NCBI RefSeq assembly: GCF_009828925.2
Contig: NZ_WUTY02000001.1
Location: forward strand, 4,618,492-4,682,491
Reading direction: 5' to 3'
DNA length: 64,000 bases
Source: Methylicorpusculum oleiharenae
GTDB lineage: Bacteria > Pseudomonadota > Gammaproteobacteria > Methylococcales > Methylomonadaceae
The notes beneath the pieces were generated by a model. The model saw nothing but the letters and a program-made list of their open reading frames with translations, had not been told where the DNA came from and searched no databases. Within the stretch, counting starts at the first letter, position 1, and each line of letters opens with the position of its first letter. Positions 9,052 through 19,240 of this stretch are shown piece by piece. A program made the position numbers and the translations under genes.

Positions 9052-10122
9052 TTATGGGTCAAGTTTCTCCTTTGTGTTATTAGGCGGATTGATCCAAACG
9101 GCGTTGGGCAAGCGGGGCGGCAAGGGGCACTGTCCTTTGAATCGCTTTGGGTTGGCAAGGAAAGCCGTCTCCAGGGTTTTGGCGCGGGCTTGGTATACCG
9201 CAGCCGCTTGGTCGAAGTGGACGGTGGCCGGGGTCATGTAACCGATGCCCGAGTGGCAATGGGACTGGTTGTACCACTGGAAGAAGCGTTGGCAATGGCT
9301 GCGGGCATCTTCAAGGCATCCGAAGCGGACGGGGAAATCAGGCCGATATTTCAGGGTTTTGAACTGGGCCTCGGAATAGGGATTGTCATCTGAGACATAA
9401 GGCCGGCTATGGGTCTTGGCGACCTCCAGATCGACCAGCAAGGCGGCCACCGGCTTGCTGCGCATGCTGGAACCGCGGTCGGCATGCAGCGTCAGCGTAT
9501 GCGGCGTGATGTTGTGCTTGGCCACTGTTTCGGCGATGAGCTGCTCGGCCAGTTCGGCGGTTTCCCGCGGAGCGACCATCCAACCGACCACATAGCGGCT
9601 ATAAATATCCAGGATCACATACAGGTGGAAACAGGTCCATTTGGCCGGGCCTTTGAGTTTCGTGATATCCCAGCTCCAGACTTGATTGGGCGCGGTGGCC
9701 AGGAGTTCCGGCTTGGTATAGACCGGGTGCAGCCGTTGGCGCCTGCGCTCCGCCGACAGGCCGTCCGCCTCCAGGGCGCGGTACAAGGTGCGCACCGAGC
9801 CGATGTAGCGCCCCTCGTCCAGCAGGGTGGCATAGACAAAATACGGCGAGCAATCGGCGAAGCGTTCGCTGTTAAGCACCGCCAGCAGTTGCTGGCGCTC
9901 ACTGGTCGAGAAAGCCAACGGGACGGACGGACGAGGCACCCGCGTTACCGGCACAGGCACCAAGAGGCGCCGGCGGGCATCCTCGCGATAGACCGAACTG
10001 CGGTTCGAATTCAGGGCCGCGCAAGCCGACGCCAGGCCGACCTCCGGGGCCAACTGGTTAAGGGCTTGCATCAGCAGGACTCGCTCGGCGTCTCGTCCGT
10101 CGGCAGACCGAACAAGACGCAA
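9052..10122 (-). CDS. IS3-family transposase OrfB
   Basis: The catalytic rve-type transposase domain. DDE residues are in WSWDITKLKG, LHADRGSSM and NPYSEAQFKTLKY. The helix-turn-helix-like start (NQLAPEVGLASACAALNSNR) is typical of OrfB. It overlaps orfA by about 50 bases in the -1 frame. A run of eight A residues (minus strand, after GGTCC, near 10124-10131) lies in the overlap and is a likely programmed -1 frameshift site producing the OrfAB fusion. The TTG at 10122 used as nominal start is probably not a real initiation site. Confidence 0.85.
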   Translation of the reverse strand: MRLVRSADGRDAERVLLMQALNQLAPEVGLASACAALNSNRSSVYREDARRRLLVPVPVTRVPRPSVPLAFSTSERQQLLAVLNSERFADCSPYFVYATLLDEGRYIGSVRTLYRALEADGLSAERRRQRLHPVYTKPELLATAPNQVWSWDITKLKGPAKWTCFHLYVILDIYSRYVVGWMVAPRETAELAEQLIAETVAKHNITPHTLTLHADRGSSMRSKPVAALLVDLEVAKTHSRPYVSDDNPYSEAQFKTLKYRPDFPVRFGCLEDARSHCQRFFQWYNQSHCHSGIGYMTPATVHFDQAAAVYQARAKTLETAFLANPKRFKGQCPLPPRLPNAVWINPPNNTKEKLDP

Positions 10123-10559
10123 AGTTTTTTTTGGACCTCAATAATGGCATTGGCCTGAGCCAGTCTGCGGCGCAGACGCTCATTTTCCTGGGTAAGTTGG
10201 TGCACACGACGATCCTCGGCCTGCGCAGGGTCGGCCTTGCGCCCGCGTTTTTGCGGCGCCAACGCGGCGCGCTCATCGGCAGCACGCTGCCTACGCCAAG
10301 TGGACAGATGGGAGGAATAAATCCCTTCTTTGCGCAATAAAGCGCCAATCTCACCCAGCTGGGTACAGCGATCAGCGGCCTCCAGGATGCGGCGCTTGTC
10401 GCTGCTGGTAAATTGTCGGCGCTGGGCGGTGGCAACCACCTCTGGGTCGGGCCGCGCGCCGGAGGTCGCGTTTTCAGCCGCCCTACGGGCGTCTTCCAAC
10501 GCGACCTCCGGCGCAGTTACTTGTGGTGATTCCATGGTCTCTGCTTTCGATTTGCTCAT
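10071..10559 (-). CDS. IS3-family OrfA (DNA-binding subunit)
   Basis: A 162-residue protein with a helix-turn-helix of the transposase_8 type (FTSSDKRRILEAADRC, EIGALLRKEGIYSSHLSTWR), followed by a leucine-zipper-like coiled coil (LTQENERLRRRLAQANAIIE). This binds IS ends. Its 3' end carries the A8 slippery run that links it to OrfB. Confidence 0.83.
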   Translation of the reverse strand: MSKSKAETMESPQVTAPEVALEDARRAAENATSGARPDPEVVATAQRRQFTSSDKRRILEAADRCTQLGEIGALLRKEGIYSSHLSTWRRQRAADERAALAPQKRGRKADPAQAEDRRVHQLTQENERLRRRLAQANAIIEVQKKLCVLFGLPTDETPSESC

Positions 10560-10609
10560 GATTCTGGCCTACCTTTATACTCTAATTTCCGAGGGGTAGG
10601 TGTCTCAGG

Positions 10610-13600
10610 TCATATTGGCACAGGGGGGTCAAATCTAAATTCCGTCGCTTGGTGGAAGGGATTTTGGATTGGAGTCACAACTGACCGACCGCCATCTCTA
10701 GCGTGTTCAACAATATAAAGCCACCAATTTGAACCAAATTTAATTGCTGTATCGTATTGAGCACGGGTAACACCTACACCTCTTGCCCCCCAAGCACCAT
10801 CGATACTCTTAACTTCTATATAACGAAGTCCTTCTGGGCTTTCAGATACGATATCGTAGCCTTCGTTATTTATAGGCATTTTCTTGGGAGTACGACCGGC
10901 TTTCATTTCCCAATTCATTACGAAAGATTCACCTGCGTCACCAATATCTTTAGCTTCGGATTCAGTTGATTCCGTATCATAATCCCTTTGCTCTTTTTCA
11001 TGCACATAACTGCGAAGGCGGGCTTGATTGGACTTACTCGAATCCTTGTTTCCCCCCTCCACCCAAGAGGTGCTGCTGCCATGTCCTGGTTCAATTGACG
11101 GGGAGTTTTGGTCAGAGGATTTCTGTCCGGAAAAGTCCGAAGCCCCGCCACGGGCACTTGAGTTTGTAGATCGAAACTTTGCTCTGAATTTTCTATAAGC
11201 GCCACGACTAAATTGTGGCAGGGACTGGCGATGCAGAACCGGAACTGGCTCGGGCTCATTTTCGACCACGTCTTCCATCCCAGAACCATAACTTTCGCCA
11301 ACAAAAATATTCTGGACTTCACTATTATCATGCTGAATATTTTGATCTACCGAAGTCGTAACTTTTTCGTATGATGCTTCGTTAAATTCATGGGAATCAT
11401 CTGGTTCAAATTCATTGTCGCCTAAATCCAGTGATTGGCCGGTTGGAATAATTGCTACTTCGTCTTCGTCCAAAACTCTGGACATGTCCTCAGACTGTTT
11501 TTCAAGAATTCGACTTAATCGTAGTTGATCAGAAAGCTGGCAAAGCTCACAAATAGTTCTGACTAATTCATCCAGCATTCGGCGGCGAGATTTACGATCT
11601 TTTAGCCACAGCCTAGAATAATTAGTTTCATTCTCCAAAAAACTTGAGGCATCAGAAATTTCGAAAGCAACAATTTCCTCCCCTGCTAAGTCGATAACAC
11701 TTTCTATTTGAATGGTTGATGTAATACGAATTTCAAGTTTTTTGGGGCTATCAAATATGGGGTTATTTACAACCTCCATTGGATTGGCATCATTTTTTGC
11801 TAAAGCTTCTTCATATGCGATTCTTATTAGACATTCCCGAAACTCTCGAGATCTAATCCGATATTGAATTTTCTTTGCAAAATCCTGATTTTCGATAAGT
11901 TGTGGTGATACCGCCAACCTATCCTGAAGTTCAGCATGGAGGGATCGTGCTCCAGAATAACGGCCAACATCAATTGCATCATTATTGTCCTCAATCAATG
12001 GTAAGGCGGTTTTGCAATCGACCTTCTTCAATCTCGAATCGTCCGGAATTAAAGATAAAGAGGCATAATGCAGTTTTCCTGATTCAAGAGGTACTAAAAC
12101 ATCGTTTCTTTCAAGCCATTCCGGTGGCGCAGAACGCAACTGTCTAATTACACGTCGCGCCTGATTTAGAGCATCTAAATTCAAAACGCTATAATCAGCG
12201 GCTTCAGCTAAATCGATCAACATTTGGCGCCAATCATCAAGTTCAGGAGTTTGACGAACACCTAAACGTTCCAAGCCAAGTCGCAGTACTTGATCATTAT
12301 TGGGAAATTCATCCTTTAAAGAAGCGGCCCAAGTTGTCGCAAAGGGTAATTGAAAAAAACATCGGGAGGGTAGCCACCATTTATCAGCTATAAGAATACA
12401 GAGCTGTTGTGATAGTTCTGATACGGCCACTGAGTTTGCTTTATTTAACGCCCAAGGAATATGAGACTGCCGACCAATAAATCTATATACATCAAAAGCA
12501 CAACGGCGGATCATATCAAGTTCAGCTTCTGTAGTCGGATTTGGTAAATTCCGGACTATGGCAAAATGCTCCATTACGTCAACAATTGTTACATCAGTTT
12601 TAAGTCCTAATGCTTCCGCCATTTCTTCTTTAAATTCCTGGCTGTCTAATACTGGATATTTAGATGACGCAATATTTCCAAGCCGAGAGGGTACTATTTG
12701 ATCTGGCCTCCAAAGCGAGTCCTGCAAGCCTGAATAATAAGCAGCATATTTGGCAAATTCGGCAGGTACAGCGGGTAACCAATCAATTTCTGCTAGCGTT
12801 CCAGCAAACGTTTTGTTTTCATTACAATTTATATTGGCTAGTTCCCCCCAGTTATCGCTGATATGAGCTATCAGGTTTTTAAGTGGTGTACGAATCGCCG
12901 CAACACCTTGTTCATGGGATATGTCGACTAAAGTTCGTATTTCATTGAGCAAATCAGATGCTAATGGCTTCCAAGGAAGTCTAAAATCGTCAAAAAACTT
13001 ATTCCACAGATCTTGATCGGATGAAAAAAACTGTTTGTCAGGAATTCGAACGCGATTACCGAAAAGTTTTTTGGGTTCACTCGCATTAGGGCGATAAACT
13101 TTAGATGGCGCGCCGTTGCCTCCACCGCTAATAGGCAAAATCGGGGAGTTACGAATCAACTGATGAAGTCGTTCACGATCGGTTTGTTCTAGGTCTCTGG
13201 CAATAAGCTGATATTCGTCACGAAGCCAAACAAGCAGACTATGGCGTTTTTCATTAGTGATATTCGATGAAAAAGTCGGCAATAAGGCTTTTTCAACAAA
13301 CGTGCTCCCATTAAGAATATTCATGCCAAGGTTTGAGAATATCAAACGCCATTGATCATTCTCCCCAGTATCTAAAAGCTGATATTCTCCTTCAAAACCT
13401 GTTGGCGGATGGAATGAACCCGGTATGTAAGCATTGGGTTCTTCGGCATTTATCCTTTGACCACTGGTAGTAGGCAAAAATCTTAATTGCCGTAGAAAAG
13501 GGAGGCGACTGTCATCAGATTTTATCCAGTTTCTATCTGATGCGAGAAAGTCTAGTAAGGGAAACAGCACATTCTCTCTGTCGTCTAAAGCACTATCGTC

Positions 13601-15931
13601 AAAAGTTTCGTTCTCGGCATGATCTTTGAGATTGTAAGCTATGTCGTCAGGCGTTAGCTGCCAGACAAATCCCTTATTCTTTGAAGAAAATCGATCAATT
13701 ATTTGTATTAGCTCAGATGAGCCTTCAAGCAATGGGATTTTAAGGGTAGTCAAAGCATCGAGTAGACGCTTATCCTCAATTTTATGTGTTATAAGCGGCG
13801 TCTCAATTAATCCCATTTCCCGAAAACTCCCGAACTGATCGGGAACTACTTTCAATACTTTAATTTTATCGGCATAAACCTTAATAATTTCTGGATTTTG
13901 CCGTTCAAGATAATCAAAAAATGTGCATAGCCATGAGTTGTCTGGATTTCCCTTTGCTAATATTTCCGGAACCCAGCCTAGAAAGTTACCAAGATCAAAT
14001 GTAACAACATTAATTTTTTCAAAGGCTTTTGAAATGCTAATGGCAGCTTCATATTCAGCATCAAACAATCGTTCTGGAAGTGCCTGCAGCAATAGTCGAA
14101 TTTGTTCGTTTCCGTCATCTATAAAAATAGTTCCGCAGGCAGTGTATGTATGCAGCAAGCCATCACTGAGTATTGCAAGGGGTAAGTTGGCTAAAGAATT
14201 AAAATTTCCACCTGAACAAAATTTCGCTAACGAGTAAATCCACTTTCTATTTCTGAGCATTTGCTTTGGAGCTTCGTCCAGCTCGCAGGCATTGCCCAAC
14301 GCACTGTCAACGTCTAATAAATAGTCACGTAACAATGCAGGTGTTAAACTTGATATTGATTGGTCTGCTTCATCAAAACCTTGTTTTACAAAGTCATTCA
14401 AAGGGGGAATACAGATTGACCAACCCTCCGCTATAAATGGCTCTATTAGTTGACTGTGCCACGATTGCGACAAATCGAGCACACCATCGTTTAGTCCATA
14501 CCAATGATAGCCGTCAGAATTAAACCCTCTAATTAGAGGCAATGTAGCGGCGACCCGATAAAATCCCAGAATAAGCGCTTGATTTATGTCGTCTGGAAGT
14601 TCTTCTGTTGGCCAAAGCTTATACGGCTCAACATTATGCTTTTCATCCCCAGCTACCTGAACCATCAACATCGCCCATGCTTTAGCAACTGCATGTTCCG
14701 TTAATGATTTGTTCCATTCATAACGGTCATGGTTTGACCCGCCTACTTCCGCAGATCGAGTTATACCCCGCCGATTGGAGCTCAGATCAAACCAGCCATG
14801 CAACCAAATCGGCCAATCGACTTTTTCAGGCAATGGGAGAAAACACGCTAAACCACCGGAAACTGCATTTGCTCTGGTTCCACTCAGCATCGTTGCCGCC
14901 CCTGCCCATGGAATAGCTTTTTCCCGATGCCTGCAAACTTTAAGGGCGTCCTCCAACAACTGATCGTTTGGGCCGCGAAATAATCCAGAGGTAACAGCCC
15001 ACGTTTCATGATGTGCTATGCGGTCAATACCCAACAAAGAAAACGAATGATTGTATTGAACAACTGGTAACTCTTCGTCTGATGCCAACCATTTTTTGAG
15101 CAAATCCTCAGGCCTTCCATCCACTATATTTCTGAGAATAGAACGACTTTGTTCAATCTCTGACTCGTTTACGGTAGACAGTTGGTATTTAAGCTGCTCA
15201 GAGCCATCCTCGCCTATCTCCAAGACTTCAAGTGTATTAACTGACCGTAAGAAAATAATTAATGGCGGACCTATTTGGTTGAGTTCTTCCAAAATTGAGA
15301 TGAAATCTTCGTAGGTAAAAGGTTCATCACAAATCTCGCTAATAACAGCATCCCCGCTTGTACGTAAAGGAAGCCGAAAAGCCGTTCCAGACAAATACCC
15401 CTCGCCGGGTTTTAATCCCGCCGGAGCAAAGGTTTCTAGCCAATTTGGGAAATATTCTTGTGCGACAGGAACTGACCAAGCGCGAGCATTTTTTCCCTTT
15501 GGGAATATACGCTGATGAGGATCGAACCAGGCGATTTTATCGGCAGTTAACAGGCTAGGATGATCAGAAACACTGTAACAAGTATTGAATCCAAGACCGA
15601 ACCGGCCAGTACGATTCGAATCGCTGACTTTTCCACCATTCCCTATGTTTTGTATTCGCTGAAAATCGGCATCGGTGAATATTTGATCGTTGAAAAATAG
15701 CAGAGAAGGCGTTAAAGCGACCGCCATTGCTGTATTTTCCAAAGCACCTTTATGCAGGCGGTGATCATAGATGATCCGCAATTTCGATGCGCCGGCGTCG
15801 TCTGCATTTTGCAGAAACTCTTTAAAAAGACCTAAACCCTTTGGGTAATTTCTTACTAAATCTCGAAGGCGATCAGTGATACGTTCAATTTGATCGAAAT
15901 CAATTTCTGGAGGGCTATGATTTATATTCAC
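10610..15931 (-). CDS. Sacsin-like Hsp90-type ATPase with C-terminal DUF3883
   Basis: A 1,773-residue protein, probably cytoplasmic. Residues 10-260 form a sacsin N-terminal/GHKL ATPase: KEFLQNADDAGAS (the Asn/Asp motif), NIGNGGKV and TGRFGLGFNTCYSVSD (glycine-rich ATP lid). The middle is long and helical, without clear motifs. Residues 1470-1640 are low-complexity, acidic then Ser-rich. The C-terminus (about 1665-1770) is a DUF3883 nuclease-like domain, GYDIVSESPEGLRYIEVKSI (D...E-V-K). The start is GTG at 15931, 22 bases after the GAP1-like stop. The last codons (VPI and stop) come from the IS3 inverted repeat, so a short native tail was lost. The family occurs in defence loci. Confidence 0.8.
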   Translation of the reverse strand: MNINHSPPEIDFDQIERITDRLRDLVRNYPKGLGLFKEFLQNADDAGASKLRIIYDHRLHKGALENTAMAVALTPSLLFFNDQIFTDADFQRIQNIGNGGKVSDSNRTGRFGLGFNTCYSVSDHPSLLTADKIAWFDPHQRIFPKGKNARAWSVPVAQEYFPNWLETFAPAGLKPGEGYLSGTAFRLPLRTSGDAVISEICDEPFTYEDFISILEELNQIGPPLIIFLRSVNTLEVLEIGEDGSEQLKYQLSTVNESEIEQSRSILRNIVDGRPEDLLKKWLASDEELPVVQYNHSFSLLGIDRIAHHETWAVTSGLFRGPNDQLLEDALKVCRHREKAIPWAGAATMLSGTRANAVSGGLACFLPLPEKVDWPIWLHGWFDLSSNRRGITRSAEVGGSNHDRYEWNKSLTEHAVAKAWAMLMVQVAGDEKHNVEPYKLWPTEELPDDINQALILGFYRVAATLPLIRGFNSDGYHWYGLNDGVLDLSQSWHSQLIEPFIAEGWSICIPPLNDFVKQGFDEADQSISSLTPALLRDYLLDVDSALGNACELDEAPKQMLRNRKWIYSLAKFCSGGNFNSLANLPLAILSDGLLHTYTACGTIFIDDGNEQIRLLLQALPERLFDAEYEAAISISKAFEKINVVTFDLGNFLGWVPEILAKGNPDNSWLCTFFDYLERQNPEIIKVYADKIKVLKVVPDQFGSFREMGLIETPLITHKIEDKRLLDALTTLKIPLLEGSSELIQIIDRFSSKNKGFVWQLTPDDIAYNLKDHAENETFDDSALDDRENVLFPLLDFLASDRNWIKSDDSRLPFLRQLRFLPTTSGQRINAEEPNAYIPGSFHPPTGFEGEYQLLDTGENDQWRLIFSNLGMNILNGSTFVEKALLPTFSSNITNEKRHSLLVWLRDEYQLIARDLEQTDRERLHQLIRNSPILPISGGGNGAPSKVYRPNASEPKKLFGNRVRIPDKQFFSSDQDLWNKFFDDFRLPWKPLASDLLNEIRTLVDISHEQGVAAIRTPLKNLIAHISDNWGELANINCNENKTFAGTLAEIDWLPAVPAEFAKYAAYYSGLQDSLWRPDQIVPSRLGNIASSKYPVLDSQEFKEEMAEALGLKTDVTIVDVMEHFAIVRNLPNPTTEAELDMIRRCAFDVYRFIGRQSHIPWALNKANSVAVSELSQQLCILIADKWWLPSRCFFQLPFATTWAASLKDEFPNNDQVLRLGLERLGVRQTPELDDWRQMLIDLAEAADYSVLNLDALNQARRVIRQLRSAPPEWLERNDVLVPLESGKLHYASLSLIPDDSRLKKVDCKTALPLIEDNNDAIDVGRYSGARSLHAELQDRLAVSPQLIENQDFAKKIQYRIRSREFRECLIRIAYEEALAKNDANPMEVVNNPIFDSPKKLEIRITSTIQIESVIDLAGEEIVAFEISDASSFLENETNYSRLWLKDRKSRRRMLDELVRTICELCQLSDQLRLSRILEKQSEDMSRVLDEDEVAIIPTGQSLDLGDNEFEPDDSHEFNEASYEKVTTSVDQNIQHDNSEVQNIFVGESYGSGMEDVVENEPEPVPVLHRQSLPQFSRGAYRKFRAKFRSTNSSARGGASDFSGQKSSDQNSPSIEPGHGSSTSWVEGGNKDSSKSNQARLRSYVHEKEQRDYDTESTESEAKDIGDAGESFVMNWEMKAGRTPKKMPINNEGYDIVSESPEGLRYIEVKSIDGAWGARGVGVTRAQYDTAIKFGSNWWLYIVEHARDGGRSVVTPIQNPFHQATEFRFDPPVPI

Positions 15932-15953
15932 TGTCTTAATATGCTTGTTACCG

Positions 15954-18407
15954 TCATGAATTGCTATTTTTCATTTCAGTAATAATACCCACTAGTTCTT
16001 TTAAATCAGGGTTATGCGGATGTGTATTTTGCAGTTCTTTTACTAGTGCCAGCAAACCATTCTTCAGCTTACCATTTTGAGCTGACTTGGCGGCTGATTG
16101 CCAGCGTATTGCTGGTGTACTTCCTATCTTTAACTCCTTGCGCTTTCCACCAGCACGCTCCCAAATGTCATCTAGTTCTTCAGGAGCGAGATTACCTCCT
16201 AATTCAGCAACTCGAGATACAAGACTCTCCTCAATATTTGAAGTTAAGTTAGTATTTCCCATTTTAAAATCGATCTTCACACGCTGCCACCAAGAAAGTA
16301 ACGTCTGACAGGCTTCCACCACAGATTGCAGTTCTGGTATTGCTCCCGACATATACCGATCATATGATTTTTCTGCCGCCCTCTTCCATCTTCTTTCAGA
16401 CATCACTTTCCCGATTACTGTGGCTACACCTGGCTGCCAGTCTGCTCGTATTGATGATGAGATGCAGCTAATCAAATCCTGCTCGTCCAGCGACACATTC
16501 GATGATAAGAGCACGACAAAAACCTTGATTGAAAGACCAATTGTACGGGTTCGCTTGAGAACTTCCTGAGCCAGTTGAGGTTCAGGGCTGGAAACAACCT
16601 GCCCAGCATTGCAGGTTTGTATCAAGACATCTGCAACCACGGGGAGCAATGCCATACAACTGTCAGCACTCAACACGCTCCATAACTTTACTCTATCAGG
16701 ATGATTAAAAGTAATTCCCTCCAAGTCTTTAGCAAGTATCGCGATGAGTCCCGATGACTCCTTTTCGCCCATCGTAACAGCATCAAGTAGCTTTAAACCC
16801 TGTATTTCTCGGTTAACGTTCGGTGGCCAACAAACGCCACCAGCAGCGATATGTGCAGCCCATAAATCACGCCAAACTGCCTTTCCCGCATTCAAGTCTT
16901 TCAACAATTGCGGTTCCCGTACTGTGCGCTGAACGACAAGCTGAATCAGTTGACTGTCAGGCGTATTTATCACTTCATTGATAATATCGCCACCTGACAA
17001 ATGCGCGACTAGATATTTCAAACCATCAACCGCACTCCCCGGAAAATCCCGTTGAAGCTGAAATGCCTGCGATGGAGAATATAAATTCATTACTACCCAA
17101 GCGTGCAAGCCAGACCATTGCCGTGATTTCACTAGCGTTTCAAGTTGTCTTAGTGCCGTTTCGGATAGATTTATTTCATCATCAACAACATCAAGCAAAC
17201 AGGTTTCAATTGTTTCGCTAGAAGGAATAATAGCTTGGAGTATCTCCGTGCAATCATGTAATCCAAGCCAATTAAGCGCGATCTTGGCCCACTGTTTATC
17301 AGGGTTAGAGAAACCTTTAAGCAGTGCTTGACGCACTGACGTCTGCCACCACGTTTCAGCTTTATTCTCTTCTAAGCTTGTGAGAAGCTTTCGTGATTCG
17401 TCTGTCGTTAATTTGTATGACTGAGTAGTAATCCAGTTTCCAACCGCATCTGGGAGCGAAGTATCATTTGGTAAGAAAACGGGGGTAAGGTTTCTGAGTT
17501 TTAATACGAACTCAGGTTTCTCAGCATTCAAATCAACAACCAGCGCCTTTAATGCTTCGGTTTTCAAATTTATTGCCTCGTCATGCGACGGAGTAAGAAC
17601 CGATAAGGTACGCAAAAAACCAAGTGCATTATTGGGCATTGGACATTCGCGTAATTTATCCAAGCGATCCGCCGAGCGGGCTACCGTATCAAGTTCTTTC
17701 AGGTCACCAGAACAGAAATGGCATGAGTCCAATATTTCTTTAAAAGTAGAATCGTCTTCGCCTATCAGCCAGGTGGCCGCACGATTTATTGGAGCTGAAT
17801 CCGAAGTAAAGCGGATCACCGTAAAATTGGCCCATCCAGGCAAACTCTGACGTGGCACGCAATACAGCAGTGGCGGTGCAACCGATTCACCACCTTGTGG
17901 AGGAATCACGACAACCCGCGCAGAAAAGTTGCGCCGCGCTTCTGGCCACAATCGTGACCAAATATCGGCAAGAATTCCCGGCCAAGCATCCAAATCTGAG
18001 AATACGGGAGTTCGCGCGACTTCTGATGACACCAAGGCCTCTGCCACAGAATGTAATTGCTCTGTTGATGACGCTGATATTGTTTCCATTCCTGAAAGCA
18101 ACGCTAGCACAGGACGCAAATCATTGACGGCTCCAATATCTTCCCGTCGCCATAAAGCAACCTCACTACGCACCATGCCAGCTCGGTAAGCTGATTCATC
18201 GGGCATCGTCCACCATAGCACCCACCAATCGCCAACCGCACCGCAACCTAAAGACGGCCACCAGCGCTCTCCAGGAACGAGATGGCCGGGTGGTTTGTCC
18301 GTCAAGCCTAGCAATTCAGAGGGTAAGGAGGCTGGAGCTCCTTGCCATTCCAGTAATCCGTGACTGTTATCCTTTACACCGTACCGCGCCATGAGCGGCT
18401 GAATCAC
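15954..18407 (-). CDS. GAP1-like GTPase-associated protein
   Basis: An 817-residue protein whose N-terminal 250 residues (QPLMARYGVKDNSHGLLEW, GDWWVLWWTMPDESAYRAGM, YCVPRQSLPGWANFTVIRFT) resemble the GAP1-N region of GTPase-associated proteins; the remainder is helical, repeat-like and rich in Trp. Assignment is from memory of the family and from the neighbouring GTPases. A GTG at 18407 makes a GTGA overlap with the stop of the upstream GTPase and is preferred; an ATG at 18425 would add six residues. I infer a structural or regulatory partner of the two GTPases. No catalytic motif is seen. Confidence 0.65.
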   Translation of the reverse strand: MIQPLMARYGVKDNSHGLLEWQGAPASLPSELLGLTDKPPGHLVPGERWWPSLGCGAVGDWWVLWWTMPDESAYRAGMVRSEVALWRREDIGAVNDLRPVLALLSGMETISASSTEQLHSVAEALVSSEVARTPVFSDLDAWPGILADIWSRLWPEARRNFSARVVVIPPQGGESVAPPLLYCVPRQSLPGWANFTVIRFTSDSAPINRAATWLIGEDDSTFKEILDSCHFCSGDLKELDTVARSADRLDKLRECPMPNNALGFLRTLSVLTPSHDEAINLKTEALKALVVDLNAEKPEFVLKLRNLTPVFLPNDTSLPDAVGNWITTQSYKLTTDESRKLLTSLEENKAETWWQTSVRQALLKGFSNPDKQWAKIALNWLGLHDCTEILQAIIPSSETIETCLLDVVDDEINLSETALRQLETLVKSRQWSGLHAWVVMNLYSPSQAFQLQRDFPGSAVDGLKYLVAHLSGGDIINEVINTPDSQLIQLVVQRTVREPQLLKDLNAGKAVWRDLWAAHIAAGGVCWPPNVNREIQGLKLLDAVTMGEKESSGLIAILAKDLEGITFNHPDRVKLWSVLSADSCMALLPVVADVLIQTCNAGQVVSSPEPQLAQEVLKRTRTIGLSIKVFVVLLSSNVSLDEQDLISCISSSIRADWQPGVATVIGKVMSERRWKRAAEKSYDRYMSGAIPELQSVVEACQTLLSWWQRVKIDFKMGNTNLTSNIEESLVSRVAELGGNLAPEELDDIWERAGGKRKELKIGSTPAIRWQSAAKSAQNGKLKNGLLALVKELQNTHPHNPDLKELVGIITEMKNSNS

Positions 18408-19240
18408 TCGACCCCCAACAGCCATGCAAGCGGGCGACTTAGATCAGCGTCCTTATGCCCATCTGGGTTAACAACCCAGCCCTGGTGCTCAGGCCCTTGG
18501 TTAATGAAATTTTCGTTATCACTATTCTTCTCTAATAGACAGCCTAATGCTGAAAGCCCCCAGATACTGATGGCAGAAGGCTTCCATATGCTATCGATAA
18601 ATGCGGAGACCAAAGGTAGGTTTTTGGCTAACACTTGGCTAGGTAGCTGGTTATCTACCGCCAACTCATCGTAGCAGGAAAGCAGCACCGCAAGGCGTGG
18701 TTGTTTAAGGTGTGCCACTGTGCTCAAGCCAGCTACATGCAACAAAATTTGCAACAGCTCAACCCAGCGGGCGTTTCCATCCCAATTGCCTGCACGTGCT
18801 GTGGTGCCGTTACTATCTGATGATCGATTTGCCAGTTCTGTTAGCGCATCAGGATAAGTTGTTTCTTTTTTCAATCGTATGAGAAGCAGCCAGCCATCAG
18901 CTAAACGAAGTTCAGATCGCCACGCTTCAGTGACTTGGCGTTCGGTAAATATCGTAAGTAATTGCTCACCGCCGTAATCGGGCCAGCGCAAATCCAGCTC
19001 GTTGCCATGCTTATCCCTGAGTGGTAATAAAACATCAGTCCAGGTACCTGCCGAAGTGTGCTCTGCAGCATGACCATTTTCCAGGCAATGTAGCACTTCT
19101 TCCAGAGCGCTAAGATCTGCGGGTGTATCACGAAGTTCGAGCAAACCAGGATTCCGTTTCAAACGTCCATATAGTTGACCCGCAAAGTGTGTTTTTCCGC
19201 TATCCGGCCCACCGAGCAACAGGATTTCAGGCGTATGCAT
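18404..19240 (-). CDS. GTPase of a double-GTPase system (DO-GTPase1-like)
   Basis: A P-loop GTPase of about 278 residues. The P-loop GGPDSGKT is at residues 10-17, a DxxG-type switch is in RWPDYGGEQLL near 90, and a G4-like SCYDEL comes later. The start at ATG 19240 (MHTPEILLLGG) is chosen because GAGG lies just upstream and the P-loop then sits at the normal distance; it lies inside the end of the preceding GTPase gene (14-base overlap). The pairing with a second, different GTPase and GAP1/GASH neighbours fits the double-GTPase conflict systems predicted by comparative genomics. Which is type 1 or 2 is from memory. Confidence 0.75.
   Translation of the reverse strand: MHTPEILLLGGPDSGKTHFAGQLYGRLKRNPGLLELRDTPADLSALEEVLHCLENGHAAEHTSAGTWTDVLLPLRDKHGNELDLRWPDYGGEQLLTIFTERQVTEAWRSELRLADGWLLLIRLKKETTYPDALTELANRSSDSNGTTARAGNWDGNARWVELLQILLHVAGLSTVAHLKQPRLAVLLSCYDELAVDNQLPSQVLAKNLPLVSAFIDSIWKPSAISIWGLSALGCLLEKNSDNENFINQGPEHQGWVVNPDGHKDADLSRPLAWLLGVE

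Larger units (their letters stand above)
8995..10622 (-). mobile_element. IS3-family insertion sequence
   Basis: The ends are imperfect inverted repeats: TGTGTCAATGACATTGAGAC from 8995 and TGTGCCAATATGACCTGAGA reading inward from 10622; both continue to CACC. The 1,628-bp element carries overlapping orfA and orfB on the minus strand. The DNA is visibly more GC-rich than its surroundings. Flanking bases (GGAA left, GGGG right) give no target duplication. Together with the missing gene section this suggests a deletion next to, or recombination between, IS copies. Confidence 0.85.

Noticed and set aside
9409-10158. 249-aa ORF on the plus strand
   Set aside because: It is the antisense of IS3 orfB/orfA; composition (Arg/Gly/Gln-rich) is that of a GC-rich shadow frame.
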